DNA from: CAZVBV01 sp964513975
GTDB lineage: Bacteria; Patescibacteriota; Gracilibacteria; UBA4473
Assembly (NCBI GenBank): GCA_964513975.1
Contig: CAZEON010000008.1
Span: forward strand, 1-27,404
Direction: 5' to 3'
DNA length: 27,404 nt
The translations under genes were made by a program, and so were the position numbers. The notes under the pieces are model-generated. The model searched no databases. It was not told the origin of the DNA and saw nothing but the letters and a program-made list of their open reading frames with translations. Below, piece after piece: positions 6,353 to 12,681 of the stretch (position 1 is its first letter; each line of letters begins with the position of its first letter).

Positions 6353-8047
6353 ATGCCGAAACGAAAAAAAATTATTTCGAGCAAAAAAGAATTAAGAGAA
6401 TCTCTTAGGAACTCTTCAGACTCAGAGTCATTGATTTTAAGCACAATGACACGACTCTTCTCATCTTCTAAAAGAATGGCAGATCAATCTACGGTAGCGG
6501 TGCAGAAAAAGGAAGCAAAAGAAAAGATTCCAAAGAGAGAGATCGCTAAAGCATCTCCAGAAAAGTTTGTGGATAAAAGTATCGATAAGCAAAATGAAAA
6601 CAGTGCAGAAGAGATTAAAAGACGGGGATTATCAAAGAAAATTGAGAATCCAGAAAAGAAAGAAAAACCTGTGAAGGGATCAAAAACGGTTAACGTTGTT
6701 TCTAAAACGCTTGATCTCTCCTCAGAGGACAGGGAAACGCTCTCTAAATATAACAAAGAATGGGGTGATGAAGAAAAATTGAAAAAGAGACTTGATAGCC
6801 TTAAAGCACTACAGCAAGACAACGATAGGATGAGAAAGCTTTTGGGGAAGAAGGGAAGTAGGGGAGTTCCGGAAAACAAACTCTTTAAAACGTTAATGAA
6901 TAAATACACAAAGAGAGATAAAAATAAAAAAACAGGAAAAGTGGAATCTCAATTTCATTCCTTTGAAGAAGTTATGGGAAAGGGGAAGAACGAAAAACTT
7001 AATATTTTTCAAAAATTCTGGCTCCGTATTACCAACATTTCTGAATATGCTCGATATCTTGCCATAAAACGGAAATTAAAAAGCGAATTATTGCTCTATC
7101 GAACAGGGGATGAAATGAGAGGAGTAATCGGAGAACAAGTAAATAAAGGACTGAGGATTGCCGAAGAGGTACGGGAAAACGTAGGGAATGTGGTTGATCC
7201 GCTCAAAGAAAATCCAGCCACTAAAAAAGCAGCGAGAGGAGTACTCAAAGCATTTAAGACACAAGCGCTTTTGATCTTTAAATCAGGACGAAACGTGAAT
7301 ACGAGTATTTTTGAAGCAGAAACGAGACAGAGTACCGGAAAATTACTGAACGATGGTCTTGAGAAAGGAAAAGGTAGTTTCTTAAAAATGGCATTGAAGG
7401 GGCAAGTTCCTGGGGTGAACGCAAAGATGTCAGGCGGATTTATGGTACTGGAAGTGGTTACACGAGGGCTCTTGGACGCGATTCGACAAGGAGACATTGG
7501 TGCTTTTCCTCGAACGATTTCCAGTTCAAATGCGTGGCTTGAAGCGATTCCAGGAGTGGGATCGTGGAACAGTATCGGACGACTTTTCTCAGATAACGGA
7601 GATCCTTTATGGGCAAAATTATTGGATGCAGGAGTAAATGTCGTGGGAGATGGAATTTTGGCGGTTGGATTCCTTTCGAGTATTTATACGGGAGGACTTT
7701 CGATTGCGGCTGCTGCGACAGCAAGAGGGGGAATAACGGCCTACTCAAAGAGCTTGCTTAAAAAACAAGTCTTAAAACAGGCTCTCAAAAAAGGAGTTTC
7801 GAAAGTAACAACAAAAGTCGGAACCAAAGAAGGACGAAAACAACTCGGAAAAAGCGCATTAAAAGGAACTGGAAAAGCAGCGGCACAAACGGGAAAAGTG
7901 ACCCTTACCATGGCGGCGATACAACAGGCTTTTGAACGAGCATTTCCAAGTGGAACCGTAAAAAGAGTCGCTACAAAGGTGGCACTCAAACAACTCACAC
8001 CACAACAATCACGACTCGTGAAAATGGGGATGAAGAACGCCACTTAA
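6353..8047 (+). CDS. Large basic protein of unknown function
   Basis: A 564-residue protein I do not recognise. Residues 1-200 are highly charged, low in complexity and probably disordered or coiled (KKELRESLRNSS, KKIENPEKKEKP). The middle, about 215-400, looks helical and folded (FWLRITNISEYARYLAIKRKL). A Gly/Ala-rich hydrophobic stretch of about 35 residues (near 440-475, GILAVGFLSSIYTGGLSIAAAA) could enter a membrane. The last 85 residues are again very basic (KKQVLKQALKKG). There is no signal peptide. The pattern of charged N-terminus, amphipathic hydrophobic centre and basic tail is seen in pore-forming or nucleic-acid-binding proteins, but that is only a suggestion. It has its own promoter, and its stop shares the bases TTAA with the stop of the convergent gene at 8044. 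Confidence 0.7.
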   Translation: MPKRKKIISSKKELRESLRNSSDSESLILSTMTRLFSSSKRMADQSTVAVQKKEAKEKIPKREIAKASPEKFVDKSIDKQNENSAEEIKRRGLSKKIENPEKKEKPVKGSKTVNVVSKTLDLSSEDRETLSKYNKEWGDEEKLKKRLDSLKALQQDNDRMRKLLGKKGSRGVPENKLFKTLMNKYTKRDKNKKTGKVESQFHSFEEVMGKGKNEKLNIFQKFWLRITNISEYARYLAIKRKLKSELLLYRTGDEMRGVIGEQVNKGLRIAEEVRENVGNVVDPLKENPATKKAARGVLKAFKTQALLIFKSGRNVNTSIFEAETRQSTGKLLNDGLEKGKGSFLKMALKGQVPGVNAKMSGGFMVLEVVTRGLLDAIRQGDIGAFPRTISSSNAWLEAIPGVGSWNSIGRLFSDNGDPLWAKLLDAGVNVVGDGILAVGFLSSIYTGGLSIAAAATARGGITAYSKSLLKKQVLKQALKKGVSKVTTKVGTKEGRKQLGKSALKGTGKAAAQTGKVTLTMAAIQQAFERAFPSGTVKRVATKVALKQLTPQQSRLVKMGMKNAT

Positions 8048-9081
8048 CTTTCTTCGGTCGTTTCCTCCTCTCCAGAAGGAGCTTCGGTGTGTTCTATGAA
8101 TTCCCCAATCTTTTCTTCTTGTTTTTTAATTTTTTGAAGTGCCTCAAGTTCTTTGATCTCTCGACCTTCTTGGGCATTAAGCAGTTTTTGTCTATTTGTT
8201 GAAATCGTTCGGACAATATGATGTGGGCCTGGTGCATTTTGAAAGAAGAGATTGTCGGTTGTGTTGTCTGCGGTTTGAATGTGAATATCTCCTATTCCAA
8301 AAATCCATCGAAAGATTCCGAGATTACTGGGAACCACATTTGTAATGGACTCGTACGGAATGTTGTTTGAAATAGATCCAAAGAGCTCTCGGTTCTGAAT
8401 AATTACTCGATAATTCGTAATATAGATCACGTCATAGTTGTAATCGAGCCATGCTTTAATGAAGAAAACAAAAGCAAAAAGGAAAAGAAGAATGCTGATA
8501 GCAGAAGGGATCGTTCCACCTTGGAAAAGAATAAAAACAGAAAGACCTGCTGTGGTGAAAAAAAGCGGAAGGAGCATTCCGAGTAAAAATACAATCGGAT
8601 GTTTTTGAACTACTTTTTCAACTTTTTCTCGTGGGAGAAGTTCGAAATTTCCATGATGGTGCAGTTCGCACTCTCGCAAAGCAATGAGTTCCATTCCTTG
8701 TGTTCGTGCAAATTTCAAAATACGGAGAATACGAAGAAGGAGGAATATTTCAGGGGAAGCAAGGAGTCCCATTTGTGCGAAGTAAAAGGGGAGAATAGCT
8801 ACCAAATCTACAACACCCCACCAAGAAGTAACATAAGCCCAAGGGCGCTTGGCAGACCAAATACGGAGGATGTACTCTACGGTAAATATGGTCACGGTGA
8901 GGCGATCAAAGAAAAAGAGATCGTCATGAATCCAATCAATACCACTCCAAAAATGAAGCGGAATAACCGCAATTGAAAAGATAATGAGAAACGACAAAAT
9001 TCCGTTCACAATTTTCGCGCGCTTGGTGCACGGATTGTGAAGAGAATCGTTGATGCATTCACGAGCTTCTTGAAGGTTCAT
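8044..9081 (-). CDS. Voltage-sensor domain fused to bacterial PH (DUF304-type) domain, no pore
   Basis: A 345-residue membrane protein. Residues 24-126 match the S1-S4 voltage-sensing unit of ion channels. S1 is about 24-44. S2 is about 57-76, with FTVEYILRIWS and the charge-transfer Glu69. S3 is 83-103, with WWGVVDLVAILPFY and Asp92. S4 is about 111-126, with LLLRILRILKFAR, where Arg117, Arg120, Lys123 and Arg126 sit at every third residue. Two more helices (151-176, 183-202) follow, but there is no TVGYG-type filter or pore loop. They run straight into YDVIYITNYRVIIQNREL, the start of a bPH2/DUF304 domain (about 205-285). The tail is charged and coiled, ending in acidic residues. In known families an S1-S4 unit without a pore drives either a proton path or an attached enzyme; here the attachment would be the PH-like domain. 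Which fold the linker helices belong to is inferred. It is monocistronic as far as can be seen. Confidence 0.8.
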   Translation of the reverse strand: MNLQEARECINDSLHNPCTKRAKIVNGILSFLIIFSIAVIPLHFWSGIDWIHDDLFFFDRLTVTIFTVEYILRIWSAKRPWAYVTSWWGVVDLVAILPFYFAQMGLLASPEIFLLLRILRILKFARTQGMELIALRECELHHHGNFELLPREKVEKVVQKHPIVFLLGMLLPLFFTTAGLSVFILFQGGTIPSAISILLFLFAFVFFIKAWLDYNYDVIYITNYRVIIQNRELFGSISNNIPYESITNVVPSNLGIFRWIFGIGDIHIQTADNTTDNLFFQNAPGPHHIVRTISTNRQKLLNAQEGREIKELEALQKIKKQEEKIGEFIEHTEAPSGEEETTEES

Positions 9082-9219
9082 TGTGTGTTGAATTCTAAAC
9101 AGTTTAGAGTTAATAGTCTATAGTTTATAGATTTTAAAGCTTAGAAATTAGACAAATACATTGCAGACGATATTCTCCAATGTCGTTGATTCCTGTTTGA
9201 AAAAATTGCACCTGGCTCT

Positions 9220-9254
9220 CTCTTGCAGAGACGGCGCTGTCTCTGCTGCAAGAG
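9220..9254. other. Imperfect hairpin upstream of the dnaK unit
   Basis: Arms CTCTTGCAGAGAC (9220-9232) and GTCTCTGCTGCAAGAG (9239-9254) pair with a 3-base bulge around a 6-base loop. It lies in the 377-base divergent gap 9082-9458, which also holds a small palindrome TCTAAACAGTTTAGA (9094-9108), the 38-bp palindrome and the dnaK promoter. No gene is seen in the gap. Confidence 0.6.
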
Positions 9255-9265
9255 GTCGTTGACGC

Positions 9266-9303
9266 CTTTGTGAACAAGGGGTTTAAACCCCTTGTTCACA
9301 AAG
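9266..9303. repeat. 38-bp perfect palindrome, upstream copy
   Basis: The left arm CTTTGTGAACAAGGGGTTT is followed directly by its exact reverse complement. The central 26 bases are identical to the palindrome just after dnaK (11692-11729), while the outer arm bases differ (TTTGTG against TTTTTG) but stay self-complementary. It lies upstream of a promoter in a divergent gap, so a terminator role is unlikely for this copy. Confidence 0.9.
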
Positions 9304-9403
9304 TTCATGGAATATATCCCAATGATAACAAAAAATCGAAGACGAACGACAAGACAGGGGGGCGGGTGAATAAGTTGAATATTTGAAAATTAAAGAAATT
9401 CTT

Positions 9404-9431
9404 TTGACAAAAAAGTTGGCACTCTTAAAAT
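9404..9431 (+). promoter_or_regulatory. Promoter of the 73-residue gene and dnaK
   Basis: A perfect -35 TTGACA (9404-9409), a 16-base spacer and TAAAAT (9426-9431). The CIRCE operator covers the spacer, the -10 and the start point, as expected for repression by HrcA. Confidence 0.8.
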
Positions 9432-9442
9432 GCGAGTGCTAA
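9416..9442. promoter_or_regulatory. CIRCE operator (HrcA binding site)
   Basis: TTGGCACTC (9416-9424), 9 bases, GAGTGCTAA (9434-9442). This is the classic CIRCE form TTAGCACTC-N9-GAGTGCTAA with a single change in the left arm. It implies an HrcA repressor elsewhere in the genome; hrcA, grpE and dnaJ are not in this window. Confidence 0.92.
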
Positions 9443-9458
9443 TTTTAATTAATAGAAT

Positions 9459-9680
9459 ATGCCAAGCGTAACTTATCCTAATGATTTAACACCGCTAACA
9501 GTTAAAGCACTTCACGAAGATTTAAAAAAGTGGCAAAGATCAAATATGTGGCTTACTGGGGCAATATTGGTGTTAACATTTATAATGATGCTTACGGTTG
9601 CTTTCCAAGTATATGTGCAATTTGCACCCGATTCCGGACAAGCCGGAATGACTGAAGAAATAAAAACTATTAACTCTTAA
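9459..9680 (+). CDS. Small single-pass membrane protein in the heat-shock (CIRCE) unit
   Basis: A 73-residue protein, the first gene after the CIRCE promoter and 18 bases ahead of dnaK. Residues 1-30 are polar (LHEDLKKWQRSNMW), followed by one strong membrane helix (about 31-55, LTGAILVLTFIMMLTVAF) and a short tail. The tail residues DSGQAGMT are encoded by a dispersed hairpin repeat (9630-9652). I recognise no family. Its position makes it heat-inducible by inference, and it may link stress to the membrane. The leader is about 20 bases without a Shine-Dalgarno sequence. Coding status is supported by the frame filling the gap between promoter and dnaK and by the clear membrane segment. Confidence 0.7.
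   Translation: MPSVTYPNDLTPLTVKALHEDLKKWQRSNMWLTGAILVLTFIMMLTVAFQVYVQFAPDSGQAGMTEEIKTINS
9630..9652. repeat. Dispersed hairpin repeat inside a coding region
   Basis: Stem ATTCCGG, loop ACAAG, stem CCGGAAT, framed by G and GAC like the copies at 5359-5381 and 5474-5496. It is read in frame as DSGQAGMT within the 73-residue gene, close to its 3' end. Confidence 0.85.
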
Positions 9681-9698
9681 CTATTAACTATTTACACC

Positions 9699-11678
9699 AT
9701 GTCAAAAATTATTGGTATCGATCTCGGAACAACGAACTCTTGTGTCGCTGTTATGGAAGGAGGAAAGGCTGTTATCATCCCGAATGCAGAAGGGAACAGA
9801 ACTACACCCTCAGTTGTTGCAAAAAAAGATGATCAAATATTGGTCGGGATTCCTGCGAAGCGGCAAGCACTCGTGAATCCAAAAGAAACAATTTTCTCAG
9901 CAAAACGATTCATTGGACGAAAGTTTGGAGAAGTAACGGAGGAGATGAAAGAAATGCCGTTTGAATTTGAAAAGGGGAAAAATAATGCAGTGATGATTAA
10001 GTTTGATGGGAAAGCAATGCGACCAGCAGAGATTGCGGCGAAAGTATTGGGGAAATTGAAAGCAGATGCAGAAGCTTTTTTGGGAACAACGGTTACAAAA
10101 GCTGTAATTACCGTTCCTGCCTACTTCGATGACGAACAACGAAAAGCAACAAAAGATGCGGGAAAGATTGCGGGACTCGAAGTAGAGAGAATTATTAACG
10201 AACCAACAGCTGCAGCGTTGGCGTATGGAATTGATAAAAAAGGAAAAGAAGAAAAAGTGGCTATCTTCGATCTTGGAGGAGGAACGTTTGATATTTCTAT
10301 TTTGGAAATTTCTGATGGAACCTTTGAGGTTCTCGCGACAAATGGAGACACGCACTTGGGAGGAGATAACTTCGACTCAGTGATTATCCAATGGTTGCTG
10401 GATGAATTTAAAAAAGATACTGGAGTAGAACTCTGGAAAGATGCGATTGCGATGCAAAGAGTGAAGGAAGAAGCAGAGAAAGCAAAAAAAGAACTTTCTG
10501 CTACAACTGAAACCGAAATCAACGCGATGTACATTACGGTAGGAGACGGTGGACCGCTTCACCTGCAGAAGAAACTTACACGGGCAAAATTAGAACAATT
10601 GGTGGCAGATCTTATTAAACGATCAATTGAACCCTGTAAGAAATGTTTGAAAGACTCAAAGTTGTCAGCATCAGATATTGATGAAGTGATTTTGGTGGGA
10701 GGAATGACACGAATGCCAGCGGTGAAGAAAGCGGTTGAGGATTTCTTTGGAAAGAAAGCAAACGAATCACAAAATCCTGATGAGGTCGTAGCACTTGGTG
10801 CTGCGACGCAGGGAGGTGTTTTACAAGGAGATGTGAAAGACGTGCTTCTTCTCGATGTAACGCCTTTGACACTCGGAATTGAAACAGCAGGAGGTGTGCG
10901 AACACCAATGATCGAACGGAATACAACGATTCCAACTTCTAAACCAAATGTCTTCTCAACATACGCTGATAGTCAGCCAAGTGTACAGATTCATGTACTC
11001 CAAGGAGAACGAGAAATGGCAGCGGATAATAAATCTCTCGGACAATTTCTTCTCGATGGGATTGCGCCCGCTCCACGAGGAGTACCTCAGATTGAGGTAA
11101 CCTTCGATATTGATGCGAACGGTATTCTTTCTGTAAAAGCGAAAGATAAATCAACAGGAAAGGAGCAATCAATTCGAATCGAAGGATCGAGTGGAATGAC
11201 CGATGAAGAAATCGAAAAGATGAAGAAAGAAGCGGAAGAAAATGCGGACAAAGATAAAGAGCGAAAGGAATCTGTGGAAGCACGGAATCACTTGGACTCA
11301 TTTATCTACCAAGCCGAGAAGACCGTGAAAGAAGCCAAAGACTTGAAGAAAGACGAATTAGAAGAAGACATCAAAGTAGTCGAAGAAGCGATTCCTACTG
11401 CCAAAGAAGTCTTCACAAAGGAAGACGCTTCGAAAGAAGACTTAGAACAAGCAGGGGAAGCGTTGTCTGAAAAACTTATGGCACTGGGAAAGAAAATGCA
11501 TGAAGCAGGACATGATCCAGAAGCGGCACGAGGAGAAGAAATGACGGATAAAACTGGTGAAGAAGAAATCAAAGATGCCGAAGTTTCAGAAGACTCTGAT
11601 TCCGTCAAGGCTTCAGGCTCCGCTAAAACTTCGCCTGACGAGTCACCGGACAAGGAAGAAAAGAAGGACGAGGAATAA
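9699..11678 (+). CDS. dnaK: Molecular chaperone DnaK (Hsp70)
   Basis: A 659-residue complete DnaK. The ATPase domain (1-385) opens IIGIDLGTTNSCVAVMEGG and carries DLGGGTFDISILE (about 192-204) and VILVGGMTRMPAVKK (about 330-344), the ATP-binding motifs. The interdomain linker VLLLDVTPLTLGIET leads to the substrate-binding domain and helical lid, then an acidic tail ending EKKDEE. It binds exposed hydrophobic peptides in an ATP cycle driven by DnaJ and GrpE, which are not encoded nearby. Length is slightly above the usual 610-640 because of the tail. Part of that tail (SDSVKASGSAKTSPDESPD) is compositionally different from the Lys/Glu-rich surroundings and may derive from an inserted repeat. 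Transcription is from the CIRCE promoter with the 73-residue gene. Confidence 0.98.
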   Translation: MSKIIGIDLGTTNSCVAVMEGGKAVIIPNAEGNRTTPSVVAKKDDQILVGIPAKRQALVNPKETIFSAKRFIGRKFGEVTEEMKEMPFEFEKGKNNAVMIKFDGKAMRPAEIAAKVLGKLKADAEAFLGTTVTKAVITVPAYFDDEQRKATKDAGKIAGLEVERIINEPTAAALAYGIDKKGKEEKVAIFDLGGGTFDISILEISDGTFEVLATNGDTHLGGDNFDSVIIQWLLDEFKKDTGVELWKDAIAMQRVKEEAEKAKKELSATTETEINAMYITVGDGGPLHLQKKLTRAKLEQLVADLIKRSIEPCKKCLKDSKLSASDIDEVILVGGMTRMPAVKKAVEDFFGKKANESQNPDEVVALGAATQGGVLQGDVKDVLLLDVTPLTLGIETAGGVRTPMIERNTTIPTSKPNVFSTYADSQPSVQIHVLQGEREMAADNKSLGQFLLDGIAPAPRGVPQIEVTFDIDANGILSVKAKDKSTGKEQSIRIEGSSGMTDEEIEKMKKEAEENADKDKERKESVEARNHLDSFIYQAEKTVKEAKDLKKDELEEDIKVVEEAIPTAKEVFTKEDASKEDLEQAGEALSEKLMALGKKMHEAGHDPEAARGEEMTDKTGEEEIKDAEVSEDSDSVKASGSAKTSPDESPDKEEKKDEE

Positions 11679-11691
11679 AGGAACCAAATCA

Positions 11692-11729
11692 CTTTTTGAA
11701 CAAGGGGTTTAAACCCCTTGTTCAAAAAG
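11692..11729. repeat. 38-bp perfect palindrome, downstream copy (possible dnaK terminator)
   Basis: The left arm CTTTTTGAACAAGGGGTTT is followed by its exact reverse complement, 13 bases after the dnaK stop. The core matches the copy at 9266-9303. On the plus strand the hairpin is not followed by a T-run, so it is a weak candidate for an intrinsic terminator and could also be a protein-binding or mobile palindrome. Confidence 0.9.
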
Positions 11730-11778
11730 AAGTGAGTAAAACTTGAGTAGGAGTAGAGCTGTGTCCGGCTCTTTATGT

Positions 11779-11807
11779 TTGAATTTCTGTACCAATGAGA
11801 ATATAAA
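11779..11807 (+). promoter_or_regulatory. Promoter of the cupin gene, leaderless layout
   Basis: TTGAAT (11779-11784), a 17-base spacer and TATAAA (11802-11807), with the ATG 6 bases later at 11814. The predicted start of transcription coincides with the start codon. Confidence 0.65.
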
Positions 11808-11813
11808 ATAACT

Positions 11814-12122
11814 ATGAAAAACAACCAATCGTGCCGAGTTCAGGAGTTTGATATTGGGAGTAAAAAGATGAGCCTGGCCGTCGCCAATATTAATGGACGA
11901 TATCCAGAGGAGGGGAGTGCGTGTAATACAGAATGTGAGCAGATTTATCACGTCGTTTCGGGACGAGCGACATTACACCTAGAAAATGGGGATTTTAAAA
12001 TTAAGAAGGGTGATACGCATTTTTTTAACAAAAACGAAACCTATTGGTTAGAAGCAAAGAACTTGGAAGTAGTTATTACCAATACTCCTGCGTGGAATAA
12101 GGATCAATATAAGAATATTTAA
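11814..12122 (+). CDS. Small single-domain cupin protein
   Basis: A 102-residue protein with one cupin barrel. Motif 1 is degenerate (CEQIYHVVSGRATLHLENG: the usual His-x-His is missing, though Glu and one His remain) and motif 2 is FKIKKGDTHFFNKNETYWLEA. Cupins of this size bind a small molecule or a sugar nucleotide, or act as isomerases or dioxygenases when the metal ligands are intact. With the ligand set incomplete a binding role is at least as likely as catalysis. It stands alone with its own promoter, and no neighbour suggests a substrate. Confidence 0.8.
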   Translation: MKNNQSCRVQEFDIGSKKMSLAVANINGRYPEEGSACNTECEQIYHVVSGRATLHLENGDFKIKKGDTHFFNKNETYWLEAKNLEVVITNTPAWNKDQYKNI

Positions 12123-12178
12123 AAAAAGGAAGCGACAGATAGAATTTTCCTTTTTTAACTGTTAACACTGTCGCCTCC
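12121..12178 (-). terminator. Intrinsic terminator of the minus-strand candidate RNA
   Basis: On the minus strand GGAGGCGACAG (12178-12168) pairs with CTGTCGCTTCC (12138-12128), 11 bp with one G-U pair and a 29-base loop, followed at once by a run of 7 T (12127-12121). The stem lies just past the cupin stop, but the T-run is only on the minus strand. Confidence 0.75.
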
Positions 12179-12501
12179 AAAACTTCATGGGATTATTTTT
12201 TCACCGATCTACCTTTTTTACGAGCAGGGTGGAGATTGTTAATCCACAAGAACAATCTTCATCTCTTCGGCGTTTGCGCAGGGTTTCTAAAACTCCTGAT
12301 AATTTTGTCTCCTTGTAAGATTTAGAGAGTGGAGACAATTAAGTCGACTCCCTTCTTGTTCCAAGTTAGCTGTTGAAATACTTCAACTGCACTTCTCCAA
12401 GTTGTATGTTCTTATGAACGACTACTGCAAACATTTGTTGAACATTTCATCATAATACAAATGTATTTGAGAAAACCAAGATGACTCTGATTTGAGTCAT
12501 T
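12122..12501 (-). ncRNA. Candidate structured non-coding RNA, ~380 nt
   Basis: This fills most of the 559-base gap between the cupin gene and the cupredoxin-like gene. A good promoter at one end and an intrinsic terminator at the other define a minus-strand transcript. Inside, in order, are several perfect hairpins: ATGACTC/GAGTCAT (12481-12500), GTTC/GAAC (about 12410-12419), GTTGAA/TTCAAC (12372-12387), TTGTCTCC/GGAGACAA (12305-12340, 8 bp) and GATTGTT/AACAATC (12234-12258). No long reading frame exists. I looked for the marks of tmRNA, RNase P RNA, SRP RNA and 6S RNA and did not find them. The alternative is a decayed short gene: open stretches in changing frames occur, for example about 45 codons beginning with TTG at about 12338. 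Confidence 0.5.
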
Positions 12502-12507
12502 GAATTC

Positions 12508-12535
12508 TTTATAAGTAAAAAAAAACGGTTGTCAA
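12508..12535 (-). promoter_or_regulatory. Promoter of the minus-strand candidate RNA
   Basis: On the minus strand TTGACA (12535-12530), a 16-base spacer containing a T-run, then TATAAA (12513-12508). The start is expected near 12501, at the first internal hairpin. Confidence 0.6.
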
Positions 12536-12570
12536 TTTTTTTATAAAATAGGAATTCATTATCGACTGGG

Positions 12571-12588
12571 TTCCCGCTTTTGCGGGAA
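12571..12588. repeat. Dispersed hairpin repeat (long-stem GC variant)
   Basis: Stem TTCCCGC, loop TTTT, stem GCGGGAA, preceded by CTGGG. It belongs to the same broad family as the other hairpin repeats here; it lies between the candidate RNA promoter and the promoter at 12629. Confidence 0.75.
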
Positions 12589-12628
12589 TAAGGGAGAAAG
12601 AATAATAAAGAAAACCTAAAAAAATAAT

Positions 12629-12657
12629 TTGCATTGTTTGGAAAGTTGTTTTATATT
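12629..12657 (+). promoter_or_regulatory. Promoter of the cupredoxin-like gene (decides its start)
   Basis: TTGCAT (12629-12634), a 17-base spacer and TATATT (12652-12657). Transcription would begin near 12664, downstream of the in-frame TTG at 12634, so the ATG at 12682 must be the start. Confidence 0.7.
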
Positions 12658-12681
12658 CCCCCCGAATTATTTCTACCCCAC

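Noticed and set aside
8044..9081. Complete voltage-gated potassium channel
   Set aside because: No selectivity filter (TVGYG or similar) or pore loop between the two helices after S4; the C-terminal part fits a bacterial PH domain instead.
12305..12350. Short protein gene starting with TTG at about 12338 on the minus strand
   Set aside because: About 45 codons with protein-like composition, but no start signal and hairpins across it; noted as an alternative for the RNA candidate rather than called.
12122..12501. tmRNA, RNase P RNA, SRP RNA or 6S RNA
   Set aside because: The tRNA-like ends and tag frame of tmRNA, the GAGGAAAGTCC-type core of RNase P RNA, the SRP tetraloop region and the long 6S bubble hairpin were not found.
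12634..12681. Upstream TTG start for the cupredoxin-like gene
   Set aside because: The TTG overlaps the -35 of a good promoter and would lie upstream of the transcription start; the ATG at 12682 gives a clean signal anchor.
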